NCBI GenBank assembly: GCA_023213395.1
Contig: CM041465.1
Span: forward strand, 249,123,741-249,187,740
Origin: Cycas panzhihuaensis
Taxonomy: Eukaryota > Cycadophyta
Length of the DNA stretch: 64,000 nt
Direction: 5' to 3'
Shown here: positions 10,554-23,471 of the stretch, piece by piece
How positions within the stretch are numbered: the stretch's first letter is position 1
Layout: each line of letters starts with the position of its first letter
Program-made: the position numbers and the translations under genes
The notes under the pieces: generated by a model
What the model was told of the DNA's origin: nothing
Database searches by the model: none
What the model saw: only the letters and a program-made list of their open reading frames with translations

Positions 10554-12600
10554 ATGCCACCGAAAGATGATTCCAGGGTAAAGCAAGAACCAAGGCAGGA
10601 AAGAGGTGATTGTTGGATGATTGAAAGGCTCCAAGAAGGGGTACGTAAACCTAGATTTTTGGTCCAAAAGAAACAAGTGAAGGGGAGACCACCTACAAAG
10701 TCGAATGGGGAAAGAAATTCAACACAAAAAAAGCAAGAAGAAGACGTGAGGTCTACAAAATCCGGAGAAAAAGAGAAATCAAGCCCAGTCCAGCAAGCGG
10801 AAGCCCGGGAAGAGGAAGAAGAAAAGAACCCGAAAGGAAATCAAAGGTGCGCATTGGAGGAGGACCTATTAGAGATGAGAATTTTCAATCAGACTCGAAC
10901 GTGTCCACAATCTTGCATCCTTCTGACTAAAGTAACTCCATAGTCATAAAGGTTTATAGTTTGACTAGTGCAGGGTGGGATCACCACATTGTGGAGATAA
11001 GGAATCCCCTTACCCATATTTTGAATCGCTTATTTGATAAAATGGCAGAGAAATTTGTTGGGTCAATCCTACAAGGACCATATACCCACCAAGGAGAAAG
11101 AAGCCTTGGACAAATGAGCAGCACAATTGGGAATTCACCCCGGAGAAATCGCACTAATCCACTGCTATTTAGAAGTGGAATGAATGTGGGTAGCAAAATC
11201 CCAATACAAGGGATATCCCTACGCACACTGGCAGGAGGAGGTAGTAGCCAACCACCAACGGTCGGTACAAGCACACCAAGAGGAATCACGACTGGACAAG
11301 GAGGTCCAACCACAAATGTGGAAACTAGAGCCCAATCAATAGCTCCCTATGTAATCATTCAAAATGAAGCCACTTTTGGTAATTTGCAATTCGATGGGTC
11401 TAGAGATTTGAGAGACCATCTTGCATTATTTACAAATATGTTGAAGATAAAAAGAATCCATGACCAAGAAGAAATTAACACTAGATTTTTTTCTCCATTG
11501 CGAGGAGTCACAATATCTTTGGTACTAGTATGCCTCTTCACAAAATGCAACATGGGATCATAATCAAATTCAATTCTTGGACCAATTCCATAGGTTGAGG
11601 GATCCAATGGCCATATTTCAAGCCCTCGAGGAGATTCACCAATTTCCAGGCAAATCTGTGAGCAATTTTGATGGAACGCAAAGGATAATCATGAACAAGA
11701 TGGAGTCAATGATTCCAGTTAACCCCATGCTTTCATTAAAATATTTTGTTTAAGGATTGGTGCCACAATTGAAGGGAAAAATGATCTTACATCCTATGAA
11801 TAGATATGAGCAAGTGTGAGAATTGACGTTAAAGTTTGAAAATCAAAGGAAACCAGCATATCTGCAACCAACAATGCAGATAACGTCAATGCTAACCAAT
11901 TTTCAACCCTTGGAGGTACAAATGCAATAGCCTAGAGCAAATTGCCAACAAGGGGTGAACATACAAGGAGCACAATTTCAGCAAACAAGATTCATGGCAC
12001 AACATATGCCTCAGATGAGGACAATCCAGAGTTGTGGAGGCCTTAAAGAAAGAAGTGAAAGCTTTAAAACAACAACCACAAATTTCAATGCCAACTGGCA
12101 TTACAACAAAACTAAGAAATTGAAAAGCTATAAATAGAGTTAACCCAACTTCAAATGGAGAAAGGAAGAGATAATGTATGGTGTCCTCCAACTTGTTGTC
12201 AATTAAGCCACTTGAGCAATGAACATCAGGAGACATTCAATATCAAATGAATCTGCCAAAGAAATAATCATAACACCTGGGAGTCTTATTATCACTCACC
12301 CAATAAGGGGCAAGGACAAGGACCAAAGGTTGGGGACGCTTTTTATCAAAGGACAAACCGCAACTTCTTCAAGCAATACAAGGGGAAAACGAAACCCATC
12401 AAGTGCCATTTGTGTTCAAGGTGGGGTCATTTTCACTCTAATTGCCCCTTGGAGAAAAAAGACATGGAATATACCTATGAAGAATGCAGACCAATAGATC
12501 GTGAATGGGCAAGTTGCGGAAAGAATCCCAACACCAAAATTCATAATTCAAATATGGTGACCAAAATCCCTAATAAGGAAATATCCTCTTTTCTGCAAAC
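10554..12600 (+). pseudogene. Element D leader ORF and gag (broken)
   Basis: A 129-codon frame (10554-10943) rich in Lys, Arg, Glu and Gln precedes a gag frame (10961-11563) whose retrotransposon-gag part reads …NLQFDGSRDLRDHLALFTNM and continues with stops and frameshifts. A zinc knuckle C-H-L-C…W-G-H…N-C (CX2CX4HX4C) sits near 12397-12440. Gag forms the particle that packages element RNA. Several in-frame stops make it non-functional. Confidence 0.75.
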
Positions 12601-12939
12601 GTAGAGTGGGATGATCACATCAACTCTAGTAGCAAACAATTTTCCAAATCCGACAATGGAGAAAGAACAACTTCAAGAAGTTGTTAAAGCCCTGCAGGAT
12701 GTAATGAAGATTGTCCAACAAGAGGAAATGTAGCAAGGAACTAGATTTGAAGGGCAAACATATAAGAGAAAAACAACTTTTAAAGAGCAGGAGGAAGTGA
12801 CAATATTAAATCCCTGGCAAAGGTTGCAACCAATGAAGCATCTTCTCACAGAATTGAGGATCACCATCCCAATTGCTGCAATTTTTAAATGGTGGGAAGC
12901 TAGCTACTTTCAGCAAGCAGTGCTAGATCAAATAGAAAA

Positions 12940-13400
12940 GCTAGCATCGAGGGCTTTAAAGAAGGATGTAGTAGATCAAAGGGTGCCAATGAACATCTTT
13001 GGAATGACCATATGCAAAACAATTGAAGATGGGGGGTCGAGAGTAAATGTGTTGCTCTAGACCTCAAGGATTTCACTAGGAAGGTTGGACAGAGTTGCCC
13101 CTGATTACTCCACAAGGTTGGCTAACCAATTGCAAGTACGACCAACGGGCACATTAATCAACTTACCTATAATAATGGTAGGGATCATAGTATTGCTGGA
13201 CTTTGTGGTCGTGAGAATGCGAAATCATAAGCAAACATATATAGCATTACTAATGAGACCTTGGCTGTTAGCCACAAAAGATCTTTAGGATTGGAGGAAA
13301 CTGACATTCACTTTGAACTCAACAGGCAAGAAGGTGACACTATCCATATGTTCAAATAGCCGACAAATCGAGAAAACTCAAGACAAGGATAAAGCTTCCT
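12940..13400 (+). pseudogene. Element D aspartic protease remnant
   Basis: Frame with the retropepsin motif D-G-G-S-R-V-N-V-L (consensus DGGA.VNVL) near 13028-13060, followed by stretches that fit the second half of the fold (GIIVLLDFVVVRM, then LLMRPWLL in the position of LLGRPWL). Stops interrupt it. Confidence 0.65.
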
Positions 13401-14479
13401 CAACAATGGCAAAGCCAATGCCTGCAATAAATCCATGCTAAGAGGTAGCCTATCAGGCTCAAACAACATCGTCATCAATTCCAAGTGATACATCCTCTAC
13501 ATACATACTCAATCGGTTGTTGAATACGTGGGAGGAAACAAAGGTAATCAACTATTACCACTTAGAAATCTACCCAAATTCGTCTTCGAAGCAGACTTTG
13601 ATGAAGATGAAGAGCAACAAACCGAAACTTCATAAGCAAGCCTAGCAAACTTATTCAGAGAAAAGGCAATCTTGAGCATATAGTAAGAGAAGACAATAAA
13701 AGTACAGTTGCAGGCAGTTAAAGCTAATTCTAAACTATTTTCAGAAGTTCTAGAAGAGTTATCTCAATTTTGGGGCAAAGAAGAGATTGCAAATGATGAT
13801 TTAAAACAATGTATTAAAATTTTGAAAAATCAAGGAACGTTGGATGTATATGTTTCTTTTTTGTCTTTCTGTCCAAGCTTTTGCTTAGTATTTAGCACAT
13901 AACACAATTCAAAATTTGGGAGACAATGGTAAAAGCTTTTCACATCAGATTTTAAACAATGAACAGTGAACTACCTAGATTTTCTAGTACAAAAAGTCCA
14001 GAAGAGCATATTAAAAATTATGTGAGAATATGGTAAGAACAACAAATCCCAAAGTGGGAATGGGTCCACAAATTGTCTATTACCCTTGCAGACACTAGCT
14101 AGATCTGGTATTAGTACTATGAAAATGAACAAAAGATTGAATAGGACACATTAACCAAAGATTTCATCCACAGTTTTTCATATCATAGTCTGTAGGCTAG
14201 GACGTTATACCATCAAGGGAAAGATACAAAATCCCATAAAAGAGTGCTTTCAAACAGGAAGAACCAAAACCTCTATTAGGGGAAGGCAGTCAAGGGGAGT
14301 TAAAAAATTTTCCTCCATCATATTCTGCATCAAAATATGAAGATAGGAAAATCAGTCAATCCCCAGCACATATATTGCAGTTACATGGAAAATCTGTAAA
14401 GGGGGGAGAATTAAAACTACAGAGGAACAACAATGGTTTAGAGGAGCAACCCAAGTACATCATTATGGGTGACTCTTAG

Positions 14480-15810
14480 GACCAAGAGACAATGTACCAG
14501 GCAACAACACTCTTTGTAGAATACAAAGATGTGTTTGCATGGTCCTATAACGACCTTAAGGGAATTCCCCTTGAATTGGGAGAACACAAAATTGAACTTG
14601 TAGAGAATGCAAAAGCAATGAGGGAACGTCCCTACAAAATGAACCAAGATAACGAGTCAAAGCTAAACTGATAAGTTACTAGAAGCAAGATAATTTTTCC
14701 CAATAGAAAACAACAAATGGGTCAACCCAATAGTTGTGGTACTCAAGAAGAACGGGAAATAAAAAGTATGCGTAGATGTCGGGGCACTCAACAAAGTTAT
14801 AAAACACAATCCATTCCCTATAACTTTCACAGAAGGTAGTCTTTTCATTCATTGATCAATCCAGTGGATAGAACCAGGTTTGTATTGCCCCAGAGAACCA
14901 ATTGAAGACCACTTTTGTCACAAGGTGCGGCACGTACGCATATAGAGTGGTGCCTTTCAACCTAATAAACGCACTAACCACCTTTAAACAAGTGATTCTA
15001 AACATTTTTTGACAAACTATAGGAAAACTAGTGAGGTTTTTCTAGATGATTGGACATTATATACTTTACTGAAAAATCATTTAGGTAATTCAAGACTAAT
15101 GTTTGAGATTTGCTGATAAAATAATCTCTATTTGAATCTCATTAAGTGCACTTTTATGGTACCATTTCACTCACTACTCAGACATATTGTGACAAAAAAG
15201 TGGCTTCTCACAAACCTAGCCAAGGTTGTGGTGATCTTGAACTTTCTAGTGCCCAAGACTACGAAGAATATGAAGGGACTTTTAGGCATGGCGGGGTATT
15301 CTCGCAAGTTCATTCGTGGATATGCCCAGATTGCCAACCCCTTGGAGTCCTTAAAAAACAATACCATAGGAATGGACACTGAAGCAACAACTGGCACTCA
15401 ATTTGTTAAAGAAAAAAGTGGCACAAGCACTAGTACTCTAGTTTCCCCATTGGGAAAAGACTTTTCATGTTCATGTAGATGCATCACTACATGCAATAAG
15501 GTGTGTACTACGTCAACCTGGAGAGGAGAATGTCCATCTCCCGATTTATTTTGATAGGAGAAAACTCACACAGGCAAAAAGGAATTATTTTGTTACTAAA
15601 CGTGAGAGATTGGGAATGGTTTACACCCTACAAAAGTTTTGGCATTACTTGCTAGCTAATCGCTTTGTGTTTTTTGTAGACCATCAAGCACTGCAATACC
15701 TGATCAACAAGCCTATTATGCAAGGGAGAATCAGTCGTTGGATAATGTTATTCCAAGACTTTTCATTCAAAATCATTCTAAAGAAAAGGCGAAATACATG
15801 TCATTCCTGA
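14480..15810 (+). pseudogene. Element D reverse transcriptase and RNase H (broken)
   Basis: Heavily mutated gypsy RT: traces of HKIELVENAKAMRERPYKMN at the start, the TTFVTRCGTYAYRVVPFNLI stretch (consensus F.T..G.Y.Y.VMPFGL) near 14910-14970, and LLGMAGYSRKFIRGYAQIANPL (thumb/connection) near 15270-15345. The RNase H-like part (15560-15800) keeps TKRERLGMVYTLQKFWHYLL and VDHQALQYL. The YVDD-type core is not readable because of frame damage. Not functional. Confidence 0.75.
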
Positions 15811-15899
15811 CCAACTTTCTAGAATTGAAGAAGGAGAACAAGTGACAGGGATAATGGATGATTTTGTCGATCAAAAGTTATTTGCATTCGAAGTCGTAC

Positions 15900-17260
15900 C
15901 ATCCTGATATGAAGGGATTGCGGAGTATTTCACAACAGCACAGACACCAATTGGACTAGATCGAGCAGAGCAAAAAAGCTTCGTCAAGAAAGCTTTTCCT
16001 TTTCAGTTAATATGCAGAATGTTATACAAACTAGGGCTAGATGAAGTTTTACAAAGATATATCTTAGAGCATGAAGTAAAGGATGTTTTGACGGAGGCTC
16101 ACGAGGGTGCAATATCCAATCACCATCGCAGTGAGAGCAAGGTTCAAAATTTTTTGTCAACAAGCCTATTGTGGCCTACGCTATTTGAAGATGCTAAGAA
16201 ATAGGTCAAGGCTTGTGATGTCTGCCAAAGGGTGGGCAAGCCAAGAAAACTTCATTTTATGCCATTGCATTCAATTTTGTGACAGGTCCCATTTGAAAAG
16301 TGGGGACTGGACTTCGTAGGACCCATCAACACACCAGCCAAGAGAACAAATGCAAGATATATTTTTGTTGCAACCGACTTACTAACTAAATGGACGAAAG
16401 CAAAACCTATGAAGACCTATGATACCTGGAGTATAGGCAAGTTTCTCTACGAAATGATAATCATTCGTTTTGGTTGTCCACATGCGATTGCCTCGAATCA
16501 AGTGAGCAATTTCCTGAATTAGACAATCAAACATTTGATAACAAAGTTTTTGGTCCAACATAGAAAATTCTCACCTTACCACCCAAGTGCAAACGACTAA
16601 GTGGAGAGCACGAACAAGATTTTCAAGCTAGCTTTAACAAAAATTTGAATCCAAAGTAAAACAGACTGGACTGAGAGATTGCACTTAGTTCTTTGGGCAG
16701 ATAGAACAATGATGAAAAGACTCCATAAGCAAGCATCATTTCAATTGGTATATGCTTTGAAAGTCGTTGTGCCATTAGAACTCCAAGTAGAAAGTCTGAG
16801 GATAGTAGTACAACTATGAACGGAGGAGGTGGATTCCCAAAATTATAAGCTCATAGAACTGATGAAGTTAAATGAGCAACAGGCAAGGGTATTATGGGAA
16901 CTTAGGGCCGAGAAGAAACAAGCGAAGGCCTAACGCAACAAGTATTTGAAGACAACCCAGTTCCAAGTTGGTGATTTAGTGTTGTTATATAATAGCAAGT
17001 TCTGGATTCCACCAAGGAAAATGAAAGTTCGTTGGCTAGGTCCCTATAAAGTCGACCAAATCTGGCAAAATGGGGTTATTCAACTCAACAAGCTCCCTTT
17101 GGCAAAGCTGATAAATGGTAGCAGACTCAAACTATATAGTTACTATAAAAAAGAAAGAAAAAATAGAGAGAATGTAAACCAAGGGGACAAATTTCCTTCA
17201 TCACGATTGGGATGCAACTTGATCACAATCCAGATTAATGTTTGTGACCTAGAATCATGA
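15900..17260 (+). pseudogene. Element D integrase (broken)
   Basis: The zinc-binding region reads …LTEAHEGAISNHH… and CDVCQRVGKP. The core has FEKWGLDFVGP and TDLLTKWTKA. The second catalytic Asp position reads A-S-N-Q-V-S-N-F where S-D-Q-G is expected, so it is lost. The C-terminal domain (16946-17160) is the best preserved part: FQVGDLVLLYNSKF…MKVRWLGPYKV…NGSRLKLY. No chromodomain follows. Confidence 0.75.
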
Positions 17261-17708
17261 CCAAGGATCGAGACCGATGCAACAAACGAAAGGATGGCCC
17301 AAATTTCATAGAGAAATGGTAATCAAAGTAAAAGACCAACTGTCAGGACCAAATTGATCGTGATAGTACATTAAAGATGCGATAGGCGGAAGGTGATATC
17401 GTAATCATGATTCAAGAATCACAATGAATGATGTCACAAGACTTGACAAAGGTGATTATTAATAACGAGTGACATCACTACCAACACGAACAACTACGAT
17501 AACTCCTCAACTCGACAGTAATAAATCCATTTTCCAATTCTAGGAGAAGGTAGCTCCAGTTTAAAAAGCACTGGCATAAAAAAGGGATTCTATGCATTAC
17601 AGCCAACAACAAAGACAACAATCAACAAACAACATTAAGCAAAATGGTAAATGGTGACAATATTCCAAATGTTAATATCACCTTTCAAGAGACTGACGAC
17701 ATAAGAAT

Positions 17709-17890
17709 TTGCACAATATGGGCGGTAATGATTCTCGAAAAAAGATACTAACAAATGCAAATCTCTCTAGGCATATCATGGTAGGTGTACTTCCAATCGC
17801 ATTTAAATATTTAAGAACGATAACTATCATGGTAGCCACGCGTCCTTCCCTTTTAGATTGCTCTACAGAAGCAATTGCAAGGTTGACAAG
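17709..17890 (+). pseudogene. Element D third ORF, 5' part (cut by copia A)
   Basis: Reading frame downstream of integrase that runs into the copia A insertion at 17890. An internal Met (17830) is followed by about 20 codons up to the insertion point. After removal of A and one copy of the TSD, the frame continues at 25607. An ORF at this place in gypsy elements is usually the env-like or additional ORF; the product here is unknown. Confidence 0.55.
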
Positions 17891-18485
17891 TGTTAAACCT
17901 CATGATTTACCTTATGTTTATAATGTTAAGCTAGTGTACTTTCTATTTTTGTATTATGTCTGCACTTTCATGCTCATGTGCACTTTTGTACTTTAGGTGT
18001 GACTTATCACTTAAGTGATAAAGTACACACCCACTTTATGACTAGTGACACAATGTTGTCACTTATGTAACTTGAGGGTCAAATGACCCCATTGCATTTT
18101 TGCTCACACAAAGAGCCTCCAAAGGGACACATGTCAATCATCCAAGGCATGTATCTTGGATGTTTGACATTTGTCAAACATCCAAGGCCTTAGGTCTCTC
18201 ATCTCATTCTATATAATGAGACCTATTCCTCATTGTTGCTCATTCAAGAGTTGGAGCTCATTGTCAATCTATCAGTTTGCTAATCAAGCTGAAGGCATTC
18301 TTTGGTTGTTGGACTAATTCCAACACTTCATCTTGGGTATTGTGTCTTTGCTCCTAATTCTCCTTGAGTCTTTTGAATTCCTTTGAATTCTTTCTAGTTC
18401 TTTGTTATTTTTGCTTAATGCATTTATGGTATTGTGCTTTCATTTAAGATCTTGGGACTAATGTGGCTTAATGCCCATTCTAACA
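17891..18485 (+). repeat. 5' LTR of copia A
   Basis: 595 bp, TGTTAAACCTCATG…CCATTCTAACA. Contains a 16-bp palindrome (18005-18020), a 15-bp-arm inverted repeat with a 2-nt loop (18155-18186) and a TATA box TATATAAT (18210-18217). Carries an 18-bp segment absent from the 3' copy. Confidence 0.93.
18155..18186 (+). promoter_or_regulatory. Perfect inverted repeat upstream of the LTR TATA box
   Basis: CTTGGATGTTTGACA and its exact reverse complement separated by TT. It lies about 24 bp before TATATAAT. The same structure occurs in the 3' LTR (one or two changes) and in the A-family LTR at the window end. Confidence 0.7.
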
Positions 18486-18487
18486 AT

Positions 18488-18499
18488 TGGTATCAAAGC
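18488..18499 (+). other. Primer-binding site of copia A
   Basis: TGGTATCAAAGC, 11/12 match to the initiator tRNA-Met site, two bases after the 5' LTR. Confidence 0.85.
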
Positions 18500-20852
18500 T
18501 CTATGGTTGCTTGAGCTTTGATTTAATGATCTTGATTAAATTTGTTGGTGACTTGAAGATTTTTTGAAATTTTCTTGAGAGATTTCAGCACTTAATTTAG
18601 TCATTTCTTGGCTCCTTTCTTGGCCTATTTCTTGGCTTTAATTCTATCCTCTCATCACATTCTTGGCAATTTTTTGGCACACATTTCTTGCTCAAAAATT
18701 TTGTGGACAGGAGGATTTTCAAGGAAGATTTTGTGCCTGCATTTAACTCTCAGTACTTAATCCCCGCCCATTTAATCCTCATCTCTAGCCCATCTCAGAC
18801 ACATCATGGCCCATTAAATGGGACAGCACCTGCTCTCTGACTGATTGCTATGCTTGGCTGCACTCTTGTACCTCCTGCTGTGGAAGGATCATCACGCCCT
18901 CTAACTGCTCTTAAGGCGCTCTCGGTCTGTCCACCCTCTATCCTTATTGATGTACCTCATCTTGGAAAGAATTCTGCACTTACACCTAGCTGCCCACTAA
19001 GGGCCTGCTGCACCTGTGCCTCTGTCCCCATACAGACCCTGCTCATAAGACTCTGTCCACAGAGCACACTCGGACAGCAAGAAGCTTCTCACAGGCCCGC
19101 ATCTCTGGAAACCCTGCACGGGAGGACACAGACTGGACAGACCCGTACGGGTCTCACAAAGCATCTGCTCGCATCTGCACTGGAGAAACTCCCGCTCACG
19201 TGAACCCACTGCTCACCCGCACGGACAAGATAGACTGCGCAGACACACGGACGGAGAGAAGTGCAGCGTCAAGGCTCGCACGGACTGCAAGAAGCACAGC
19301 AGACCAGAGACCCGCAGACGCGGGAAGAAGAGGAAGCTTCTGGAAGCCCCTGCACAACACGTGACGGGGAGTCGCACCGCGCACGGTCGACTGCTCAGGT
19401 GGGGCCCGCAAGGCCACGTGGAATTCACAGCTCAGCGCTCAGTGGGGCCCGCAGAGCCTTGGGAACAGCGCCCGTGGAGACGGAAAGATCGGGATAGTCG
19501 TCGCCCGATTTCATTTTTGACAGAAATCGATTTTTTCCGATTTTCTTTAGGTTTTATAACCTTAGAACATGCACTTTGGAATATTCCAAGGAATATTCTT
19601 CTTTTAATTGAGAACACTTTTGCTAAAGTCTATTTTTAAGTGAGCTGCTCAATTAATTAATCAAGGCCTAAGAGTTGTTTGTTATGCCTTAGAGAATTTT
19701 TTGAGCAAGGGGGGGGCTTAATGCCTTTTAATGCTACATGAGGCTCAGCCATTTCAAATTTTAAGCATCATTAAAGCCTTAAAAACTTTAAGATTCTTTT
19801 TTTCATGAGATTTAATCTCATTTCTTAAAGTTTTTTTTAGTTCACTAAAGTACTTTTTTGGTACTTAACTTGATTAAAATCTTCTTGATCAAAAGAGGAC
19901 TCAACGAATGACACATGCCAAGTCATTCTCCTCTTATTGAAGTTCAATGTTGCTTGATTTAAATGCCTAAAAAGACTCCCTGCGAGGTGTTCTAAGGAGG
20001 CAAAGTTGTTAAAAAGTTGATTTTCAGCACTTGTTTTATGCCTTTTTAAGCTCATTTAGCACATTGTTTCATGCTATTAAAGCACCTTGAGCTTAATTAA
20101 AGTGATCAAAAGGCATATTTACATTGTAAAGGTGAGAAACATCACCATCTAAGTTCATTCTTTTGCACCTTGCATGGTGACCTTGGCCTTCAAAAGTTCA
20201 AAAAGGAAGGCTCAACTTGACACTTCATAAAATCACAATTTTCTTGTTGGATTGTTGAGACCTTTTTAAAGTCTCAACAACTGCTGCGTGGAGTTTGTGT
20301 TGGCTTTGGAGCATTTTTGAGTACACCTTGCTAGTGGCTTCTTCACTTCATCAGATTTGGAGGGTTAAAAGGAACCCATTTCTGTTATCTTCATCAAAGG
20401 TTTCTTGCATCACTTTTTTTTCACTAAGTACTCAAAGTACTTAAATCATTGTACTCAAGCATACAAAGCACCTTACTTGGATCATAAAACACTTAAAAAT
20501 CATTTAATAAAAGTGCTCATTCTCTCATGTAATTGCTTCTTCAGAAGCATTCATTGTAAGCCAAAAGGCATAGCATCAAAATCCAAGTAAAAGGACTCTA
20601 AAAATTCACTTAAAATTTGTTTAAAAGTGAATTTAAAATCTGGTTGGAAAGGCTCGAAAAAGGTTGAATCCTTGCCTCTGCTACACTTAACCTTGGGTCA
20701 ACTCAATAGCCGAAGTCCTCCACCTCTCTTCACTCCACCAGTTGTTGGATCTTCTTGTAAAATCAGATCGGTGGTGTTGTTTGGAGGTGGAACTTAAGCG
20801 ACAAAGCTTTGAAGTCACCAAGTTATTTGTTAGCTCTTAATCAAGTGGAAAG
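18500..20852 (+). other. Long 5' leader of copia A with a GC-rich block
   Basis: About 2.35 kb between primer site and gag, several times the leader of copia B (about 0.7 kb). A block at about 18840-19500 is strikingly GC-rich with many CpG, while both sides are AT-rich. Several frames are open there only because stop codons are scarce; none shows a domain. The block could be acquired DNA or a structured packaging or translation-control leader. Confidence 0.65.
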
Positions 20853-21725
20853 ATGGCTGCCATAAACATGCTCAATGCATGCACCATAAGGCTAACAAGG
20901 CAATCAAATTATCAAGAATGGAAAAGAATCACAAAAAATCTCTTGATAATGAATGAATTTTGGGGATACGTTTCTGGTAGAATCCCGAATCCTGCAGCTG
21001 TGGATAATAATGAAATTCAAGTTGATGATGAACATGTTGCTACATGGGAGGCCAAAGACGAAATTGCTTTGGCATTTATTCGTATGGTTGTGGATATTCA
21101 TGTAGATCAAAATATTTCTTCTGCAAAATCTTCTAAAGAAGCATGGGACGCATTGTCCTCTTTGTATGAAAGGCGAGATGAAGCTCGCATTTTGATGATA
21201 AAAGCCAAATTGTATTCTATCGAATTTGTAAAGCCAATGTCGGCATTTTTGTCCTCCATTAAGGAGGTTTGTAATGAATTGAATACTTTAGGTAGTCCTA
21301 CTACAAGGGATGAAATCGTCGCATCCATCACAGAGGCATTGCCAAAGGACTACAATGGCTTTATATCATCAACTACACGAGATGGTTCACTAAGGGAGAT
21401 GACATTCAATGAACTTGAAAGCTTATTGCTTCAAGAAGAACAAATTTATGCTAAGGATAATGAAGAACCATCTACAACAGGTGCTTTCACAGCAAAGGCA
21501 AAGGCAAATCAAAAATCCAAACCTGCATTCACAAAGCAGTTTGGAAACATGAACATTGGATCTTCTAAGTCCAATGTCGTGTGTCATTATTGTGGCAAAC
21601 CTGGCCACATTGCACCTGATTGCAGAAAGAAGCAGGCAGATCTACGAAGACAACAGCAGCAGCAGCAGCCACAGGGTCAAAGACAACAGCAGCCACGACA
21701 ACAGTTTCAACAAAGATTCCAATAG
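20853..21725 (+). pseudogene. Copia A gag (290 codons)
   Basis: Starts MAAINMLNACTIRLTRQSNY. The UBN2-type copia gag region reads …AWDALSSLYERRDEARI…KLYSIEFVKP…FNELESLLLQEEQ. A zinc knuckle C-H-Y-C-G-K-P-G-H-I-A-P-D-C (CX2CX4HX4C) lies near residues 248-261, followed by a Gln-rich tail. The frame ends at TAG (21723-21725), most simply a CAG-to-TAG change, because the same frame continues into protease. Gag packages element RNA. It is the best preserved gag in the window. Confidence 0.88.
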
Positions 21726-22010
21726 CCAGATCAGCAGCAAAATCCCCCTCGACCAAATCGAGGTGCCTATCGAGGACGTCCAAGAGGAAGCGGGGGTCAA
21801 AGAGGTGGCTACCAACGCCACTTTAATCAGTTTGCCAATGAAGACAAACTGTTTTGTGCATACCAATCATCCAAGGTTGATAACACTTGGATCGTCGATT
21901 CAGGAGCTTCTCAACATATGACGGGGAGTGAAGAACTCCTATGCAACATCAAGGAAGGTAAAGGTCAATCAGTGACCTTTGGAAACAATGAATCGCTTGA
22001 GATTTCGTGA
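21726..22010 (+). pseudogene. Copia A protease
   Basis: Continues in frame after the gag stop. It has the copia protease motif W-I-V-D-S-G-A-S-Q-H-M-T-G with its catalytic Asp intact. It ends at a TGA near 22008, where a glycine codon would be expected. It would process the polyprotein. Confidence 0.8.
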
Positions 22011-22289
22011 ATAGGCACTATAGCTCCTTTTCATTCTTCACAAAATCCTTCCTCATCATTTCCCAACAAAGGATGCCTACTTCATTCCTTCCATGGAGAA
22101 GAATCGCTGCTCTGTTAGCCATTGAACAAGCAAGATGAGCGTACTATTCAAAAATGGGAAATGTATCATTTGTGACAAAGATGACCAGATCGTAGCTGTT
22201 GCCTATGAGGATCAAGGTCTTTATAAGTTGGATGCCAATAACATTACTCTTGATTCTACTTACTCTGGTTCCACATCTTTGTCAAAAAT

Positions 22290-23330
22290 TCAATTATAGC
22301 ATCAACGTCTAGGACACTTAAGCCTAGACAATTTGAAGCAGATGCTAAGCAAAAACATGGTGTATGGGCTTCCAAAGATGTATGGTTCAAAATGTCTTTG
22401 CGAAGCTTGCATAATGGGGACATAACATCGGTTGCCTTTTCCTAAAGGCAAAGCATGGTGTGCATCTTGTCCTTTGCAATTAGTTCACTCAGACTTGTGT
22501 GGACCCACGTCCACTCAATCCTTTGGAGGAGCATTGTATTACATATCTTTCATTGATGACTTCTCTCACAAAGTCTGGGTCTACTTCCTAAAGCAAAAAT
22601 CAGAGGCCTTCTCCAAGTTCAAAGAGTTTAAGGCGGAAGTAGAAAATGAATCTGGCTACTCAATTGGCACATTAAGGTCAGATAATGGAGGTGAATTCAC
22701 TTCGAATGAATTCAACCAATTTTGCAAGGATAATGGAATTCAGAGACAACTCACAGCTCCTCATACTCCTCAGCAAAATGGAGTCTCCGAGAGGATGAAT
22801 AGAACTTTGGCTAATAAAGCCAAAACAATGATGTATGCAAAAGGGCTTCCAAGAGCTTCTTGGGTCAAGCATTTCATACAGCAGCCTATATGGCCAATCG
22901 AAGTCCTACAACAGCAGTCACCGATATCACACCTGAGGAGGCATGGACTGGTAAGAAGCCAACTATCAGCCATTTGAGGACATTCGGTGTACTGCGTATA
23001 TGCACATACCAGATCAACAAAGAACAAAGTTGGACAAACATAGCCTTAAATGCATCTTTGTAGGATATGCAATCCATAGCAAAGCCTACAAGTTATATGA
23101 TCTAGTTGGGAGAAAAATGCATCTTTCAAGAGATGTAATCTTTGTTGAGGATGATCAAAAAGAGTTGGATATGGCATCAATCCAACCCCCCATTGACAAA
23201 GGTAAAAAGATTGATGAGGACTTCCCTTCCTCTCAATCTTATACACCATGTTCTTCATCTGCACCTCCTGTACCATCTACTTCATCTTCATCTGCTCCAC
23301 TTGAACCTTCCACTTGATCTTCTGTTGATC
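22290..23330 (+). pseudogene. Copia A integrase
   Basis: GAG-pre-integrase zinc motif (H…H…CEAC) followed by the core: LVHSDLCGP (Asp), RSDNGGEF (Asp) and PQQNGVSERMNRT (Glu), so the D,D,E triad is present. The frame shifts near 22863 and again near 23000, where PDQQRTKLDKHSLKCIFVGY (C-terminal part) resumes. A low-complexity Ser/Pro-rich stretch precedes reverse transcriptase. An in-frame TGA interrupts the zinc region near 22424. Confidence 0.85.
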
Positions 23331-23471
23331 CTTCACTTAGACCAGAAGATATTGAGGTTCATGCCACATCATTTCGTGGTTACCAAAGTGGTATACTCAA
23401 ACAGTGCAGGACGGCCATATCATTGAAGGAAAGCGACATCAAAGTATAGGCAGCAAACAAACTTTGCACTT

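Noticed and set aside
18850-19497. Several overlapping ORFs of 70-117 codons on both strands
   Set aside because: They coincide with the GC-rich leader block of copia A, where stops are rare in all frames; no domain is visible.
21565-21866. Minus-strand Leu/Ala/Val-rich ORFs
   Set aside because: Antisense shadows of the Gln-rich gag tail of copia A.
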